Shown here piece by piece: positions 43,690 through 52,694 of a stretch of DNA of 64,000 nt; position 1 is the first letter of the stretch, and each line of letters begins with the position of its first letter. The notes under the pieces were generated by a model. That model made no database searches. It saw nothing but the letters and a program-made list of their open reading frames with translations, and was not told where the DNA came from. This DNA comes from an uncultured Sunxiuqinia sp. (GTDB lineage: Bacteria > Bacteroidota > Bacteroidia > Bacteroidales > Prolixibacteraceae), in contig NZ_CANLZV010000015.1 in the NCBI RefSeq assembly GCF_947495665.1, positions 60,308 through 124,307 of the forward strand, written 5' to 3'. A program made the position numbers and the translations under genes.

Positions 43690-46310
43690 AACAGTGACAT
43701 TTGATTTTTATCGTCTTCTTCCTCTTCGTCCGTACGCTTCACTTCAAAAGGCACATCGTCCGAAACTTCTTCCGGTTCGATATCCGAAGCCGGCTTATCA
43801 TCCTCATCCTTCACAATTGGTTCAATCTCGGTAATATTCTCAACCTCGTAATTAGTCAACCGCTTGCCTCGCGCTTTGTACGATTTTACACCAATAAACT
43901 CGGCCACCTCAATAATTTCATTTTCCCGCGCCGAATTTTTCCCGCCAAATTCAATCTCCAGACGGGGATAATGCACCCAAGTTAAGCTAACCAGCTTGCT
44001 GTCGGGATGATCACCAATAAAGCTGATGCGTCGTCCCATGGTTTCGTCTATTTCAAAACGCTTAACGTAGTAATATTCCTGCTGGGCATCGTAATACACT
44101 ACCGATAATATCTTGGCATGGTCAAACTTCTCAATCACTAGGATGTCCGGATCGAAATGATTTGATAAGTCGAAGTTATACAACTGATACTCTCCGTTCT
44201 TGTAAAGAACCAAAATCTTGTCTTCCCCCTGGAACTCGCCCAGGAACTTACCTCTTGAATCGGAATTAATCCTCAACACATCCGGGTCAAACCATATTTT
44301 CCGTCCACCAAGGGTCGAAACCCCTTTTTCCTTCAGGCTGATTTTGTGCACATCGTTCTTCGTCAGGATATTCCCCATGGCTCCACGGCCTTTAATGGCC
44401 AACTCGCCAAAGTCCACTTCAAAGTTGAGTTTTTTCAGGCGTGCCTTATGTTTCAGGGTAACCCGCAACACTTCGGCTTCGCCATTGGGGTTGGCACTGA
44501 AATACCAAATTCGGGAGCCCGCTGTTCCTTTAGTCAGGTCATATTCTTTATCACGGGTCATGCCGGTAACGGCAAAACGTTTCATGTAGAACGTTCCTTG
44601 TCGTCCATCACGATAAACCACATTGTAAATCGTCCGTTTATCGTTTCTTTTGAATACGCCAAGGTACTGAATGTTTTTGCCCACAAACGCTTTTTCCGAC
44701 ACTTTGGTCACGAAATACGTTCCATCTTTCCGGAAAACAATAATATCGTCCATATCGGAACAATCACAAACGTATTCGGCCTTGCGCAAACTTGTTCCCA
44801 TAAAGCCTTCTTCCCGGTCGAAATAGAGTTTTTCGTTGGCAACAACCACCTTACTGGCTTCGATGCTTTCAAAACTTCGGATCTCCGTTTTGCGCTCCCG
44901 TTCCTTACCGTACTTATCTTTTATCCGTTGGAAATATTCAATCGTAAAGGGAACGATGTTTTGAATTTTCCGGATGATTTCTTCAATTTCATCTTCAATC
45001 GACTGAATATGATTGTTGGCCTTATCCGTATTGAATTTAAGGATACGCGCCATGCGGATTTCCATCAACCTCAGAATATCATCCCGCGTTATCTCCCGCT
45101 TCAGCTTAGGCTTCCATGGTTCCAGCCGATGATCAATATGAGCCACCGCCTCGTCCATATTTTCGGCCTGCTCAAACTCTTTATCCTTGTAAATGCGTTC
45201 TTCAATAAAAATCTTCTCCAAAGAGGAAAAGTGCCAGGCTTCTTCAAGCTCCCCCTTGCGGATCTCCAGTTCCAGCTTAAGCAAAGCCAACGTTTGATTC
45301 GTGTTGCGTTTCAAAATATCGCTCACGCCAATGAAAAGCGGCTTATCATTTTCGATAATACACGCGTTGGGTGAAATGGAAACCTCACAATCAGTAAAGG
45401 CATACAAGGCATCGATGGTCTTATCAGAAGATACTCCGGCGCCAAGATGCACCAGAATCTCCACCCGATCAGAAGTGTTGTCATCAATGCGTTTTACTTT
45501 GATTTTATTTTTATCGTTGGCCTTAATAATCGATTCGATTAGGCTTGAAGTGGTCTTTCCAAAAGGCAGTTCTGTGATGGCCAAAGTTTTGTTGTCCACT
45601 TTCTCAATCTTGGCACGCACCTTTATAGCTCCTCCGCGAAGTCCGTCGTTGTAACGCGAAAAATCGGCCGATCCGCCTGTTGGAAAATCCGGAAAAATTT
45701 CAAATTCCTCTCCCTTCAAATAGGCGATCGAGGCATCAATAAGCTCATTGAAGTTATGAGGAAGAATTTTCGACGCCAACCCAACTGCAATTCCTTCTAC
45801 ACCTTGGGTTAACAACAAAGGGAACTTAACAGGCAGAGTAATGGGCTCTTTCTTCCGCCCATCATAAGACAATTTCCAGTTGGTCGTTTTGGGATTGAAC
45901 ACTACATCAAGGGCAAATTTTGACAAACGAGCCTCAATGTAACGTGGAGCGGCTGCCCCATCGCCGGTTAAAATATTTCCCCAGTTTCCCTGGCTGTCAA
46001 CCAGCAAATCTTTTTGTCCCAGCTGAACCAGAGCATCGCCGATAGAGGCATCACCGTGTGGGTGATATTGCATGGTTTGCCCAATGATGTTGGCCACTTT
46101 ATTGTACCGTCCATCATCCATCTCGCGCATAGCGTGCAAAATACGTCGTTGAACGGGTTTCAATCCGTCATTGACATAAGGCACTGCACGTTCTAAAATA
46201 ACATATGATGCATAATCAAGAAACCAATCCTGGTACATCCCTGACAAGTAGGTAATGCCATCACTTTTATCAGCCTGCTGACTATCTTTGTTTACTTCCT
46301 CTTCTGCCAC
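43686..46310 (-). CDS. parC: DNA topoisomerase IV subunit A
   Basis: 874-residue type II topoisomerase subunit that cuts and rejoins DNA to unlink chromosomes. The active-site Tyr is in AAPRYIEARLS (near residue 120). The quinolone-determining region shows HPHGDASIGDALVQL. The breakage domain is followed by a C-terminal DNA-wrapping domain and a long acidic tail (about the last 50 residues, ending NQMSLF). ParC rather than GyrA identity is chosen because parE lies immediately upstream. It overlaps aroK by 4 bp. Confidence 0.94.
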   Translation of the reverse strand: MAEEEVNKDSQQADKSDGITYLSGMYQDWFLDYASYVILERAVPYVNDGLKPVQRRILHAMREMDDGRYNKVANIIGQTMQYHPHGDASIGDALVQLGQKDLLVDSQGNWGNILTGDGAAAPRYIEARLSKFALDVVFNPKTTNWKLSYDGRKKEPITLPVKFPLLLTQGVEGIAVGLASKILPHNFNELIDASIAYLKGEEFEIFPDFPTGGSADFSRYNDGLRGGAIKVRAKIEKVDNKTLAITELPFGKTTSSLIESIIKANDKNKIKVKRIDDNTSDRVEILVHLGAGVSSDKTIDALYAFTDCEVSISPNACIIENDKPLFIGVSDILKRNTNQTLALLKLELEIRKGELEEAWHFSSLEKIFIEERIYKDKEFEQAENMDEAVAHIDHRLEPWKPKLKREITRDDILRLMEIRMARILKFNTDKANNHIQSIEDEIEEIIRKIQNIVPFTIEYFQRIKDKYGKERERKTEIRSFESIEASKVVVANEKLYFDREEGFMGTSLRKAEYVCDCSDMDDIIVFRKDGTYFVTKVSEKAFVGKNIQYLGVFKRNDKRTIYNVVYRDGRQGTFYMKRFAVTGMTRDKEYDLTKGTAGSRIWYFSANPNGEAEVLRVTLKHKARLKKLNFEVDFGELAIKGRGAMGNILTKNDVHKISLKEKGVSTLGGRKIWFDPDVLRINSDSRGKFLGEFQGEDKILVLYKNGEYQLYNFDLSNHFDPDILVIEKFDHAKILSVVYYDAQQEYYYVKRFEIDETMGRRISFIGDHPDSKLVSLTWVHYPRLEIEFGGKNSARENEIIEVAEFIGVKSYKARGKRLTNYEVENITEIEPIVKDEDDKPASDIEPEEVSDDVPFEVKRTDEEEEDDKNQMSLF

Positions 46311-46361
46311 AACGATTTTATTATAGGTAAAACTTTAGGTTCAATCAATCACGCGAATGAA

Positions 46362-48194
46362 TTACACTTCGTCTTTTTCCACATAGAGGTTATCGATGAT
46401 AAACTCCTGCCGGTCCGGGGTATTTTTCCCCATGTAAAAATCAAGCATCTGCGAAACAGATTCATGTTTTTTCATTTGAACGGGCTCCAGACGAATATCC
46501 GGACCAATAAACTTCTTGAATTCATCGGGTGATATTTCCCCCAATCCTTTGAATCGGGTAATTTCTGGCTTGGCTCCCACCGCTTTTACGGCCGCCAAAC
46601 GCTCTTCTTCGGAATAGCAATAAAAGGTTTTCTGCTTATTCCGAACACGAAACAAGGGGGTTTGAAAAATATAAAGGTGTCCTTTTTTGACCAACTCCGG
46701 GAAGAATTGCAAAAAGAACGTGATTAATAACAAGCGAATATGCATACCGTCCACATCGGCATCGGTGGCGATAATAACCTTGTTGTAGCGCAAATCTTCC
46801 ATGCTTTCCTCAATGTTCAGAGCAGCCTGCAACAAGTTAAATTCCTCATTTTCATAGACCACCTTTTTGGTCATTCCATAGGTGTTCAGCGGTTTTCCAC
46901 GTAAACTGAACACCGCTTGCGTATTCACATCGCGCGACTTGGTAATCGATCCACTGGCCGAATCTCCCTCGGTGATAAAAATCGATGATTCGCTTTTGCG
47001 CTCATGGTTTTTGTTGTAATGAATTCGACAGTCGCGCAATTTTTTATTGTGCAGGCTCGATTTTTTCGCCCGTTGCTTGGCCAGTTTTTTGATCCCGGAA
47101 ATAGCCTTTCGCTCACGCTCCGACTCCTGAATTCGTCGCAGCAACACCTCGGCCACCTCCTGATTTTTATGCAGGTAGTTGTCCAGTTCCTTCTGAATAA
47201 AGGAGACCACATGGTTACGCACGCTGGGGCCGTCAGGGCCAATGTCGCGTGATCCTAATTTGGTTTTGGTTTGAGATTCAAACACAGGCTCTTCCACCTT
47301 GATGCTGATGGCCGCAATGATGGATGCCCGGATATCGGAAGGATCAAAATCCTTTTTGTAGAAATCACGCACCGTTTTCACAATGGCTTCACGAAAAGCA
47401 ACCAAGTGGGTTCCTCCCTGCGTGGTATGCTGCCCGTTTACAAACGAATAATAGTCTTCGCCATATTGATTGCCATGGGTAAGAGCCGCTTCAATATCTT
47501 CGCCTTTCAGATGAATAACCGGGTAAAGAGGCTCGGCATCCAGATTTTCTTCCAGAAGATCTTTCAGTCCATTCTTTGACTGAAATCGTTCTCCGTTGCA
47601 CAAGATGGTTAATCCGGCATTCAGGAACGAGTAATTCTTCATCATGTTATCCACATAGTCCTTCTGGAAGCGGAAACTTCTGAAAATATCTCCATCCGGC
47701 ACAAAGGAAACCATTGTTCCATTGGGTTCCTCAGTTGTTCCCAGTTCTTTCTCCTCAACGACCTGTCCTCTTGAAAAAGCAATCTCTTTGACCTGTCCTT
47801 CCCGAAATGCCTTGATGACAAAGCTGGTCGACAAGGCATTCACCGCTTTTATACCAACTCCGTTCAGTCCAACTGATTTTTTAAAAACTTCCGAGTCGTA
47901 TTTGGCCCCGGTATTCATTTTCGAAGCAACATCAAGCAGCTTGCCCAAAGGAATTCCACGTCCAAAATCGCGTACACTTACCAACTCGTTTGAAACATGA
48001 ACTTCGATTCTCTTACCAAAGCCCATCATAAACTCATCAATTGAGTTATCCATGACTTCTTTTAGAAGCACATAAATTCCATCGTCAGAGGCAGTTCCAT
48101 CACCCAGCTTTCCGATATACATTCCGGGACGCTTCCGGATATGTTCCTGCCAATCAAGCGTTCTTATCGAACCTTCATCGTAATTAGGAGTCAT
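46362..48194 (-). CDS. parE: DNA topoisomerase IV subunit B
   Basis: 610-residue ATPase subunit of topoisomerase IV. GHKL ATP site: [19 protein letters not shown] and [13 protein letters not shown]. The TOPRIM domain has [10 protein letters not shown] and [12 protein letters not shown]. Start [20 protein letters not shown] is typical. First gene of a parE-parC-aroK-MBL operon; a candidate -7 box lies just upstream. Confidence 0.95.
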   Translation of the reverse strand: MTPNYDEGSIRTLDWQEHIRKRPGMYIGKLGDGTASDDGIYVLLKEVMDNSIDEFMMGFGKRIEVHVSNELVSVRDFGRGIPLGKLLDVASKMNTGAKYDSEVFKKSVGLNGVGIKAVNALSTSFVIKAFREGQVKEIAFSRGQVVEEKELGTTEEPNGTMVSFVPDGDIFRSFRFQKDYVDNMMKNYSFLNAGLTILCNGERFQSKNGLKDLLEENLDAEPLYPVIHLKGEDIEAALTHGNQYGEDYYSFVNGQHTTQGGTHLVAFREAIVKTVRDFYKKDFDPSDIRASIIAAISIKVEEPVFESQTKTKLGSRDIGPDGPSVRNHVVSFIQKELDNYLHKNQEVAEVLLRRIQESERERKAISGIKKLAKQRAKKSSLHNKKLRDCRIHYNKNHERKSESSIFITEGDSASGSITKSRDVNTQAVFSLRGKPLNTYGMTKKVVYENEEFNLLQAALNIEESMEDLRYNKVIIATDADVDGMHIRLLLITFFLQFFPELVKKGHLYIFQTPLFRVRNKQKTFYCYSEEERLAAVKAVGAKPEITRFKGLGEISPDEFKKFIGPDIRLEPVQMKKHESVSQMLDFYMGKNTPDRQEFIIDNLYVEKDEV

Positions 48195-48212
48195 ACTTAT
48201 TGCTATTTGTCA

Positions 48213-48220
48213 CAAATATA
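48213..48220 (-). promoter_or_regulatory. -7 box of the parE operon
   Basis: Minus-strand TATATTTG fits TAnnTTTG and lies 18 bp before the parE ATG, predicting a leader of about 12 nt. No well-spaced -33 TTG is seen. Confidence 0.4.
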
Positions 48221-48426
48221 AAGAAAACAAAACACCCTTGAAGTCCCTCGATTTTGTCAATAATTAACAAACCACGGTTGAAAACTTCCTTGGGAGGCCA
48301 AGTTTGTAAAAATAGTCATAAACCTTGATCCTTTGCTTAAAAAGTCATTAATTCATCGCTATTTACTTTCACTCTTAATTAGGATTTAACGGTTAAAAAC
48401 AGCGCCGGTCGGTGTTTTCAGGCAAT

Positions 48427-48455
48427 AAAAAAGCTGTTGAAAAATCAACAGCTTT
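48427..48455 (-). terminator. Terminator of the stress operon (after dps)
   Basis: An 11-bp perfect stem, AAAGCTGTTGA (48430-48440) with TCAACAGCTTT (48445-48455), has a 4-nt loop. On the minus strand it is followed by a U-rich tail, 24 bp beyond the dps stop. Confidence 0.92.
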
Positions 48456-48478
48456 CTATAAATAAAATTTAAATTTGA

Positions 48479-48970
48479 CTATTTGTCTTCCATCCAGGAA
48501 GTGAACATCCAAAAATATTTTTCGGTCTGCTTTACCATTGAGTTAACCAAGTCAATGGTGGACACATCCCCCAAATCATTGGCCGTTTCAAGGACATTAA
48601 TCATTTGCGACAACAAAATCTCGAAGTCACTCAGAATTTGTCCAACCATCTCTTCGGGGCCGGGAATTCCCTCGGGTTCCTGAATTTTGGAAATGGTCAG
48701 GTATTCCTGTAAGGTTGCCGTTGGGTGGGCTCCAAATACCCGCACCCGCTCAGCCAAATCATCAATGTTCACTTTGGAAAAATCGTATAATTCCTCGAAC
48801 TTCTCATGCAAATCAAAAAAGTCTTTGCCGGTTACATTCCAATGAAAATTGCGTAATTTCTGGTAATGGACATGGTAACTGGAGATTAAACGATTGATTT
48901 GCTCGATCAGTTCTGAGGTATCTTTTTGGTTAAATCCTAGTCTTACAAATGTTTTTTCTTTTGTTTCCAT
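48479..48970 (-). CDS. dps: Dps-family DNA-protecting ferritin
   Basis: 163-residue member of the Dps/ferritin-like group, storing iron and protecting DNA from peroxide. The ferroxidase-type pattern is clear: SYHVHYQKLRNFHWNVTGKD, then FFDLHEKFEELYDFSKVNID, carrying the conserved His, Trp, Asp and Glu. Five helices fit the family. It starts 30 bp after the universal stress protein gene and is the last gene of that minus-strand stress cluster. Confidence 0.95.
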   Translation of the reverse strand: METKEKTFVRLGFNQKDTSELIEQINRLISSYHVHYQKLRNFHWNVTGKDFFDLHEKFEELYDFSKVNIDDLAERVRVFGAHPTATLQEYLTISKIQEPEGIPGPEEMVGQILSDFEILLSQMINVLETANDLGDVSTIDLVNSMVKQTEKYFWMFTSWMEDK

Positions 48971-49000
48971 GGTCTTCCTCTTTCGCTTTTAATGAATTCG

Positions 49001-49876
49001 TTATTTCAGGTTTTCTTCGTGATAGACCAATACCGGTCGTTTAAAATGAGTGAGCACATAGTGTGTTTCCGATGAAGAAAACAGGTCAGCTAAAAAGCCT
49101 TTTGTTTCTTTCATGATCACAAGGACGTCTGGTTTTTCATCTTCCAGGTATTTTTTCAATCCCTCGCGTACATTTTTCTCATGCGAATGGGCAAAGTTCA
49201 ATTGAAATCCCTCGATACTTTCCTTGGTCATGGTTTTAAATCCGGTCCATTTCAAAATCGATTCAAAATTGGTGGATTCCAGGTTGTGAAAAACGGTCAG
49301 ACTGCATTGGCTCAGGCCTTCTGTCAATTCTTTCAAGTGGCGCATGGCCTTAAAATCTTCGGGGTGAAAGGCTGTAGCATACAAGTATGTATTGATGCCC
49401 GCCGTAGGAGTATCGTCGGGAAGAATTAAAACCGGGCAAGCTACTTTATCAATGATATTGGGATAGTTGATTGCTCCGGTGTCCAGTCCGGAATAGCTGT
49501 TGTAATTGCTCATTAGCAGCAAAACATCTTTCTCTTCCTCTATCGTTTTATTAACAACACTCAACCGGTCATTCTCCACCACATCCAGCTCATAAGGAAC
49601 GTTTTGTGGGTGAAGCTCCAGGTATTTTGCCACAATGCTTTGCATTTCTGTTCGGGCTTGTTCAAAATCTTTTCTCAATGTTTTCTCGGCCACGCGAAGG
49701 CTAGCATCAATATTAGAGCCTGTTGGCTCAATAAAAGCACCGCTTCCCATCCAATTAAAGTCCAGCACATAGCTTATTTTAAGTTTTCGCTGTTGCTGGT
49801 TACTTAAGTTGAAGCCCGAAAAAATGAGGGGTTCCATATTTTTTGAGGTATCCAGTAGCAATAAATTTGTTTTCAT
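49001..49876 (-). CDS. Universal stress protein (UspA-like), two-domain
   Basis: 291 residues with two Usp-like halves (about 1-150 and 160-291), each ending in a hydrophobic strand (KVACPVLILPDDT; HFKRPVLVYHEE). The ATP-binding glycine pattern of classical UspA is not obvious, so nucleotide binding is uncertain. Such proteins help survival in stress and stationary phase. It is followed closely by dps and preceded by small envelope proteins, suggesting one stress regulon. Confidence 0.85.
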   Translation of the reverse strand: MKTNLLLLDTSKNMEPLIFSGFNLSNQQQRKLKISYVLDFNWMGSGAFIEPTGSNIDASLRVAEKTLRKDFEQARTEMQSIVAKYLELHPQNVPYELDVVENDRLSVVNKTIEEEKDVLLLMSNYNSYSGLDTGAINYPNIIDKVACPVLILPDDTPTAGINTYLYATAFHPEDFKAMRHLKELTEGLSQCSLTVFHNLESTNFESILKWTGFKTMTKESIEGFQLNFAHSHEKNVREGLKKYLEDEKPDVLVIMKETKGFLADLFSSSETHYVLTHFKRPVLVYHEENLK

Positions 49877-49940
49877 GACTTTTTGATTTGAGTTCTATTG
49901 TTGCAGGGCAATCATCGTAAAATGACAACTAACCCTTATT

Positions 49941-50171
49941 TTATTTTGTCGTTGATTCGGGATCCGCTTCTTTTTGATGTTTTCGATGTCGAAAAAACAA
50001 CTGCAGGGCAATCTTTAAACCTGTTTCAAAAGCCAGGTTCTTAACATACCCTGTAAAGGCTTGTATCGCCTCGCCGGATTGATCTTTCAATTTATCTTCC
50101 AAATAGCGCGACTTAAAGCGTAGGTTCTGTCTTTTCAGTTTCAATTCACGCATGTTTCTGATGTCCTTCAT
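49941..50171 (-). CDS. Small basic hypothetical protein in stress operon
   Basis: 76 residues, rich in Lys, Arg and Glu (MRELKLKRQNLRFKSRYLED), predicted helical, with a short hydrophobic part (NLAFETGLKIALQLFF). It was not recognised as a named family. Its ATG overlaps the stop of the holin-like gene (ATGA), so it is co-translated with it. Confidence 0.7.
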   Translation of the reverse strand: MKDIRNMRELKLKRQNLRFKSRYLEDKLKDQSGEAIQAFTGYVKNLAFETGLKIALQLFFRHRKHQKEADPESTTK

Positions 50172-50536
50172 AATTCTACCTCCTCTTCTTCATCGTCAAA
50201 CAACAAGGAGGAATACTTTCTTAAAACCAGCGAGGTAACCAACTGTTTTTTCAGTAAGGCAAACAGGACAACAAGCACAACAAGCACTCCGATGACAAGC
50301 AGCAAACCTGTCAGATAATCATGATAAACCTGCCCATACCAGGCAACAAATGCAGCAAAGCAGAAAAACACCACCATTGCTACACCCGTAATCAACACTA
50401 GGGTGCTGATAAAATAACTTGTAACCTGGGTTACTTTGCTAAGCACCGAAAGCTTCAACAGCTCAATGCGTGTCTGAACATACTTCTTTGTAACTTCACT
50501 CAGTTCATTGACATTATCTGATAGGTTTTTGCTCAT
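50168..50536 (-). CDS. Phage_holin_3_6-like membrane protein
   Basis: 122 residues with two hydrophobic segments (FISTLVLITGVAMVVFFCFA and LLLVIGVLVVLVVLFALL), a short basic stretch and an acidic C-terminus (DDEEEEVEL). The pattern matches the chromosomal Phage_holin_3_6/actinobacterial holin-X family, often found beside YtxH and other envelope-stress genes rather than phage. No phage genes are near, so an envelope role is more likely than lysis. Confidence 0.85.
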   Translation of the reverse strand: MSKNLSDNVNELSEVTKKYVQTRIELLKLSVLSKVTQVTSYFISTLVLITGVAMVVFFCFAAFVAWYGQVYHDYLTGLLLVIGVLVVLVVLFALLKKQLVTSLVLRKYSSLLFDDEEEEVEL

Positions 50537-50562
50537 AAGATTAGAGAATTTTAATGATTAGC

Positions 50563-50850
50563 TTACTTTCCACCGGCATCTGCCTGCGCTTTGGCTTCTT
50601 TTTTAACTTTCTCTTCCACTTCGTTTGTTTTCTCCTTGACCTGATCGATCATTTCATTAACCTGATCTTTCAAATGGTCAACTTTTTCTCCGATCACATC
50701 GGTCATGTCTTCAGATACTCGCTTCACTTTTTTCTGGATTTTCTTTCTTGTTTTTTCACCTTTTTCAGGGGCTAATAAAACTCCGGCTAATGCTCCAGCG
50801 GCAGCACCGGCAACAAATCCCAACAGGGCATTTCGTGTTGCTTTACTCAT
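50563..50850 (-). CDS. YtxH-domain envelope stress protein
   Basis: 95 residues. The N-terminus has a glycine/alanine-rich hydrophobic helix (GFVAGAAAGALAGVLLAPEK), the YtxH signature. The rest is a Lys/Glu-rich coiled coil (VDHLKDQVNEMIDQVKEK). Family members are induced by general stress in several bacteria. It precedes the holin-like gene by 26 bp. Confidence 0.93.
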   Translation of the reverse strand: MSKATRNALLGFVAGAAAGALAGVLLAPEKGEKTRKKIQKKVKRVSEDMTDVIGEKVDHLKDQVNEMIDQVKEKTNEVEEKVKKEAKAQADAGGK

Positions 50851-50884
50851 GGCTTCATTTTTTAATGGTTAATAATTAAGTTAT

Positions 50885-51067
50885 CTAAATAGACGTCTTC
50901 CACTTATCCGACGTCCGCGTATTTGTGTTATTATCACGGGTCGTTGTTATTCGTCCGGACCGCATTCGGGAATTGCTTCCGCGGATGGTCTGTTTATCTT
51001 TAGCTGAATACGACTTGGAATTCAAATAAAGATTCATATTCTCAATTCGTTTCTTCAGATTCCTCAT
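50885..51067 (-). CDS. Possible small basic protein at head of stress cluster
   Basis: 60 residues, Arg/Asn/Thr/Ser-rich, no recognised family (for example RIENMNLYLNSKSYSA). It lies 34 bp before the YtxH gene in the same direction, which is the main support. Composition is unlike an ordinary folded protein, and the frame could be chance. Confidence 0.4.
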   Translation of the reverse strand: MRNLKKRIENMNLYLNSKSYSAKDKQTIRGSNSRMRSGRITTTRDNNTNTRTSDKWKTSI

Positions 51068-51475
51068 GATTTTTGTTTTTCAGCATTTACTTACAAAAGA
51101 GAAAAAACCATTCCAAAAGGCCCAGCCAACAACCTCACCCCACCATTTGCTGAATAACAAGAGCTTACAAACATCTCCCATCAAACAAACGGCTTTAAAG
51201 AAGTAGAATATGTTCCACAACTTGTGGAAAAACCTTATCAAGAGTTAAGCCTTGGGAAAATCAATTCATTAACCTAAGGAGAAGGCCAGGCAGCCCATTC
51301 CTTTATTCGAAGTTGTCCTGCAAAGTGCAGGCTTGCGGAAATGCACCTGATTAACGTGAGTGAAAACACCTTGGTAAGCCGGTTCGTAAACAGAAGCAAA
51401 ATCTCAGCACCGAGAAGCTGAAGAAAATGATGCAGATTTTTCGACCACCGACAGAACAGGTAGGAACACCAAGGG
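51068..51475. other. Intergenic region with a 17-bp palindrome
   Basis: 408 bp upstream of the stress cluster and downstream of hdeD. It contains the palindrome TTCCACAA-C-TTGTGGAA (51213-51229), a short CCTGCA/TGCAGG hairpin near 51315-51329, and no convincing gene or promoter box. Confidence 0.5.
51213..51229. promoter_or_regulatory. 17-bp palindrome, possible operator of the stress cluster
   Basis: Two exact 8-bp half-sites flank a single C, about 145 bp upstream of the first small gene of the cluster. Symmetry and position suggest a dimeric regulator site. It differs from the DnaA box in lacking TTATCCACA. Confidence 0.4.
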
Positions 51476-52006
51476 CTATTGAAGGTGTTTTTGCGAAAGA
51501 TTGGAAAGCAAACTGACTACCCCATACACCAGGGCAAAAGCCCCAATAACCGTAGCCAGCGTTAATCCGCTGCGTAAAGGTTCGAAGATAAGCACCAACC
51601 CAAAAGACAAGGCAATGACGCTGCTGAGAAATAAGCCCCAATTGGTGATGCCGGCTCTTCGCAAGCTTGTAAACGAAAAAGCCATAAGCAATCCCCCCAA
51701 TAAGGCCCAAATGGCCAGCAGAATAACAAAGAATGAAATTGTTCCACTAGGGTTATACAAAATCAGGAGCCCGATACCAAGATCAAAAATTAGCTCGAAC
51801 ACAAAAGAAGAGCGTCTTGGTCGGTTTTTGGAAAGCAGCAAAACAAGGCCCGACAAGGCTCCTTTCACCAAAAGGAAAGCGGCAACAAAGCGGGTAATGG
51901 ACAGCAAGGTGAAACCCGGAAAAAACAAAAGCGCTACTCCTAAAAGGATCATGACAATCCCTCTCACATAGCTCAATGATGATTTGTCGGACAGTTGAAA
52001 ATTCAT
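51476..52006 (-). CDS. HdeD-like membrane protein (DUF308 family)
   Basis: 176 residues with about six transmembrane helices, for example GIVMILLGVALLFFPGFTLL and LGIGLLILYNPSGTISFFVI. The repeated GxxxxxxP pattern (LLFFPGFTLL, LLILYNPSG, LIFEPLRSG) is characteristic of HdeD/DUF308 proteins, some of which aid acid resistance. It lies between the RR operon and the stress cluster, on the same strand as both, with 197 bp upstream. Confidence 0.9.
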   Translation of the reverse strand: MNFQLSDKSSLSYVRGIVMILLGVALLFFPGFTLLSITRFVAAFLLVKGALSGLVLLLSKNRPRRSSFVFELIFDLGIGLLILYNPSGTISFFVILLAIWALLGGLLMAFSFTSLRRAGITNWGLFLSSVIALSFGLVLIFEPLRSGLTLATVIGAFALVYGVVSLLSNLSQKHLQ

Positions 52007-52203
52007 CGTGATCAGTGGTATTTAATTTATATTACAAGTCTTCCTTCAATGGGATTCTGTCTTCGCTTACAGCTCAGCCCACTAAATCGACTTGAGAGGT
52101 TCATTCTAAAAACAGCAACTTCAGCTATAAAATTAAACGAAAAAAAAGAGTTTGCTGCAACGCCTACCGGCTGAGCGGATCAATGGGCAAAAATATCCAC
52201 AAA

Positions 52204-52635
52204 CTAATGAGGGGAATCATCCACACCTCTGCCGGCAATCAACACTTCAATTAAATCAGCCGAAACCGGTTTCTTCAAATAGGCACTCACAAAGGGATAT
52301 TGCATGGCCAGGTCCCGGCTTTTCTTGCTCCCTGAACTTGACAGGATAAAGACTTCCGGCGTTTCAATATTGGCAACAAGCTCCTCAAAGCTATTCAAAA
52401 ACGTTATGGCATCCATATCGGGCAAGTGAATGTCTATCAACACATAATCCGGGAATTTTTCAAACAATCCTTCTTGCTTAAGTTGTTTCAGGTAACTTAA
52501 CAGGCCGGCTGCTTTTGAAAAACATTGGACCTGTTTTTTCAAGGTCTCCTGACTCAGGCTTCCCCCTTTCACGCCTAGACAGTCCTGATTCTCGTCCACA
52601 ATGGCTATTTTCTTCAATAAATTTGATTGGCACAT
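52204..52635 (-). CDS. Stand-alone response-regulator receiver
   Basis: 143 residues: only a receiver domain. Phosphorylation site Asp in YVLIDIHLPDMD, switch residues in VFILSSSGSKKSRD, and the conserved Lys in SAYLKKPVSADL. The acidic pocket near the N-terminus (IVDENQD) is present but not the usual DDD. No output domain follows. It lies 59 bp after the sigma-54 activator in the kinase operon, so it may serve as a phosphate sink or act through protein contacts. Confidence 0.88.
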   Translation of the reverse strand: MCQSNLLKKIAIVDENQDCLGVKGGSLSQETLKKQVQCFSKAAGLLSYLKQLKQEGLFEKFPDYVLIDIHLPDMDAITFLNSFEELVANIETPEVFILSSSGSKKSRDLAMQYPFVSAYLKKPVSADLIEVLIAGRGVDDSPH

Positions 52636-52694
52636 TTTGCATCCTCCTCAATGCCCCCAATGTTCAATATCCATTCCAAAGAATCAGGCGCACA

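Noticed and set aside
50168..50536. Prophage, suggested by a holin-like gene
   Set aside because: No other phage gene is nearby, and this family is commonly chromosomal next to YtxH genes.
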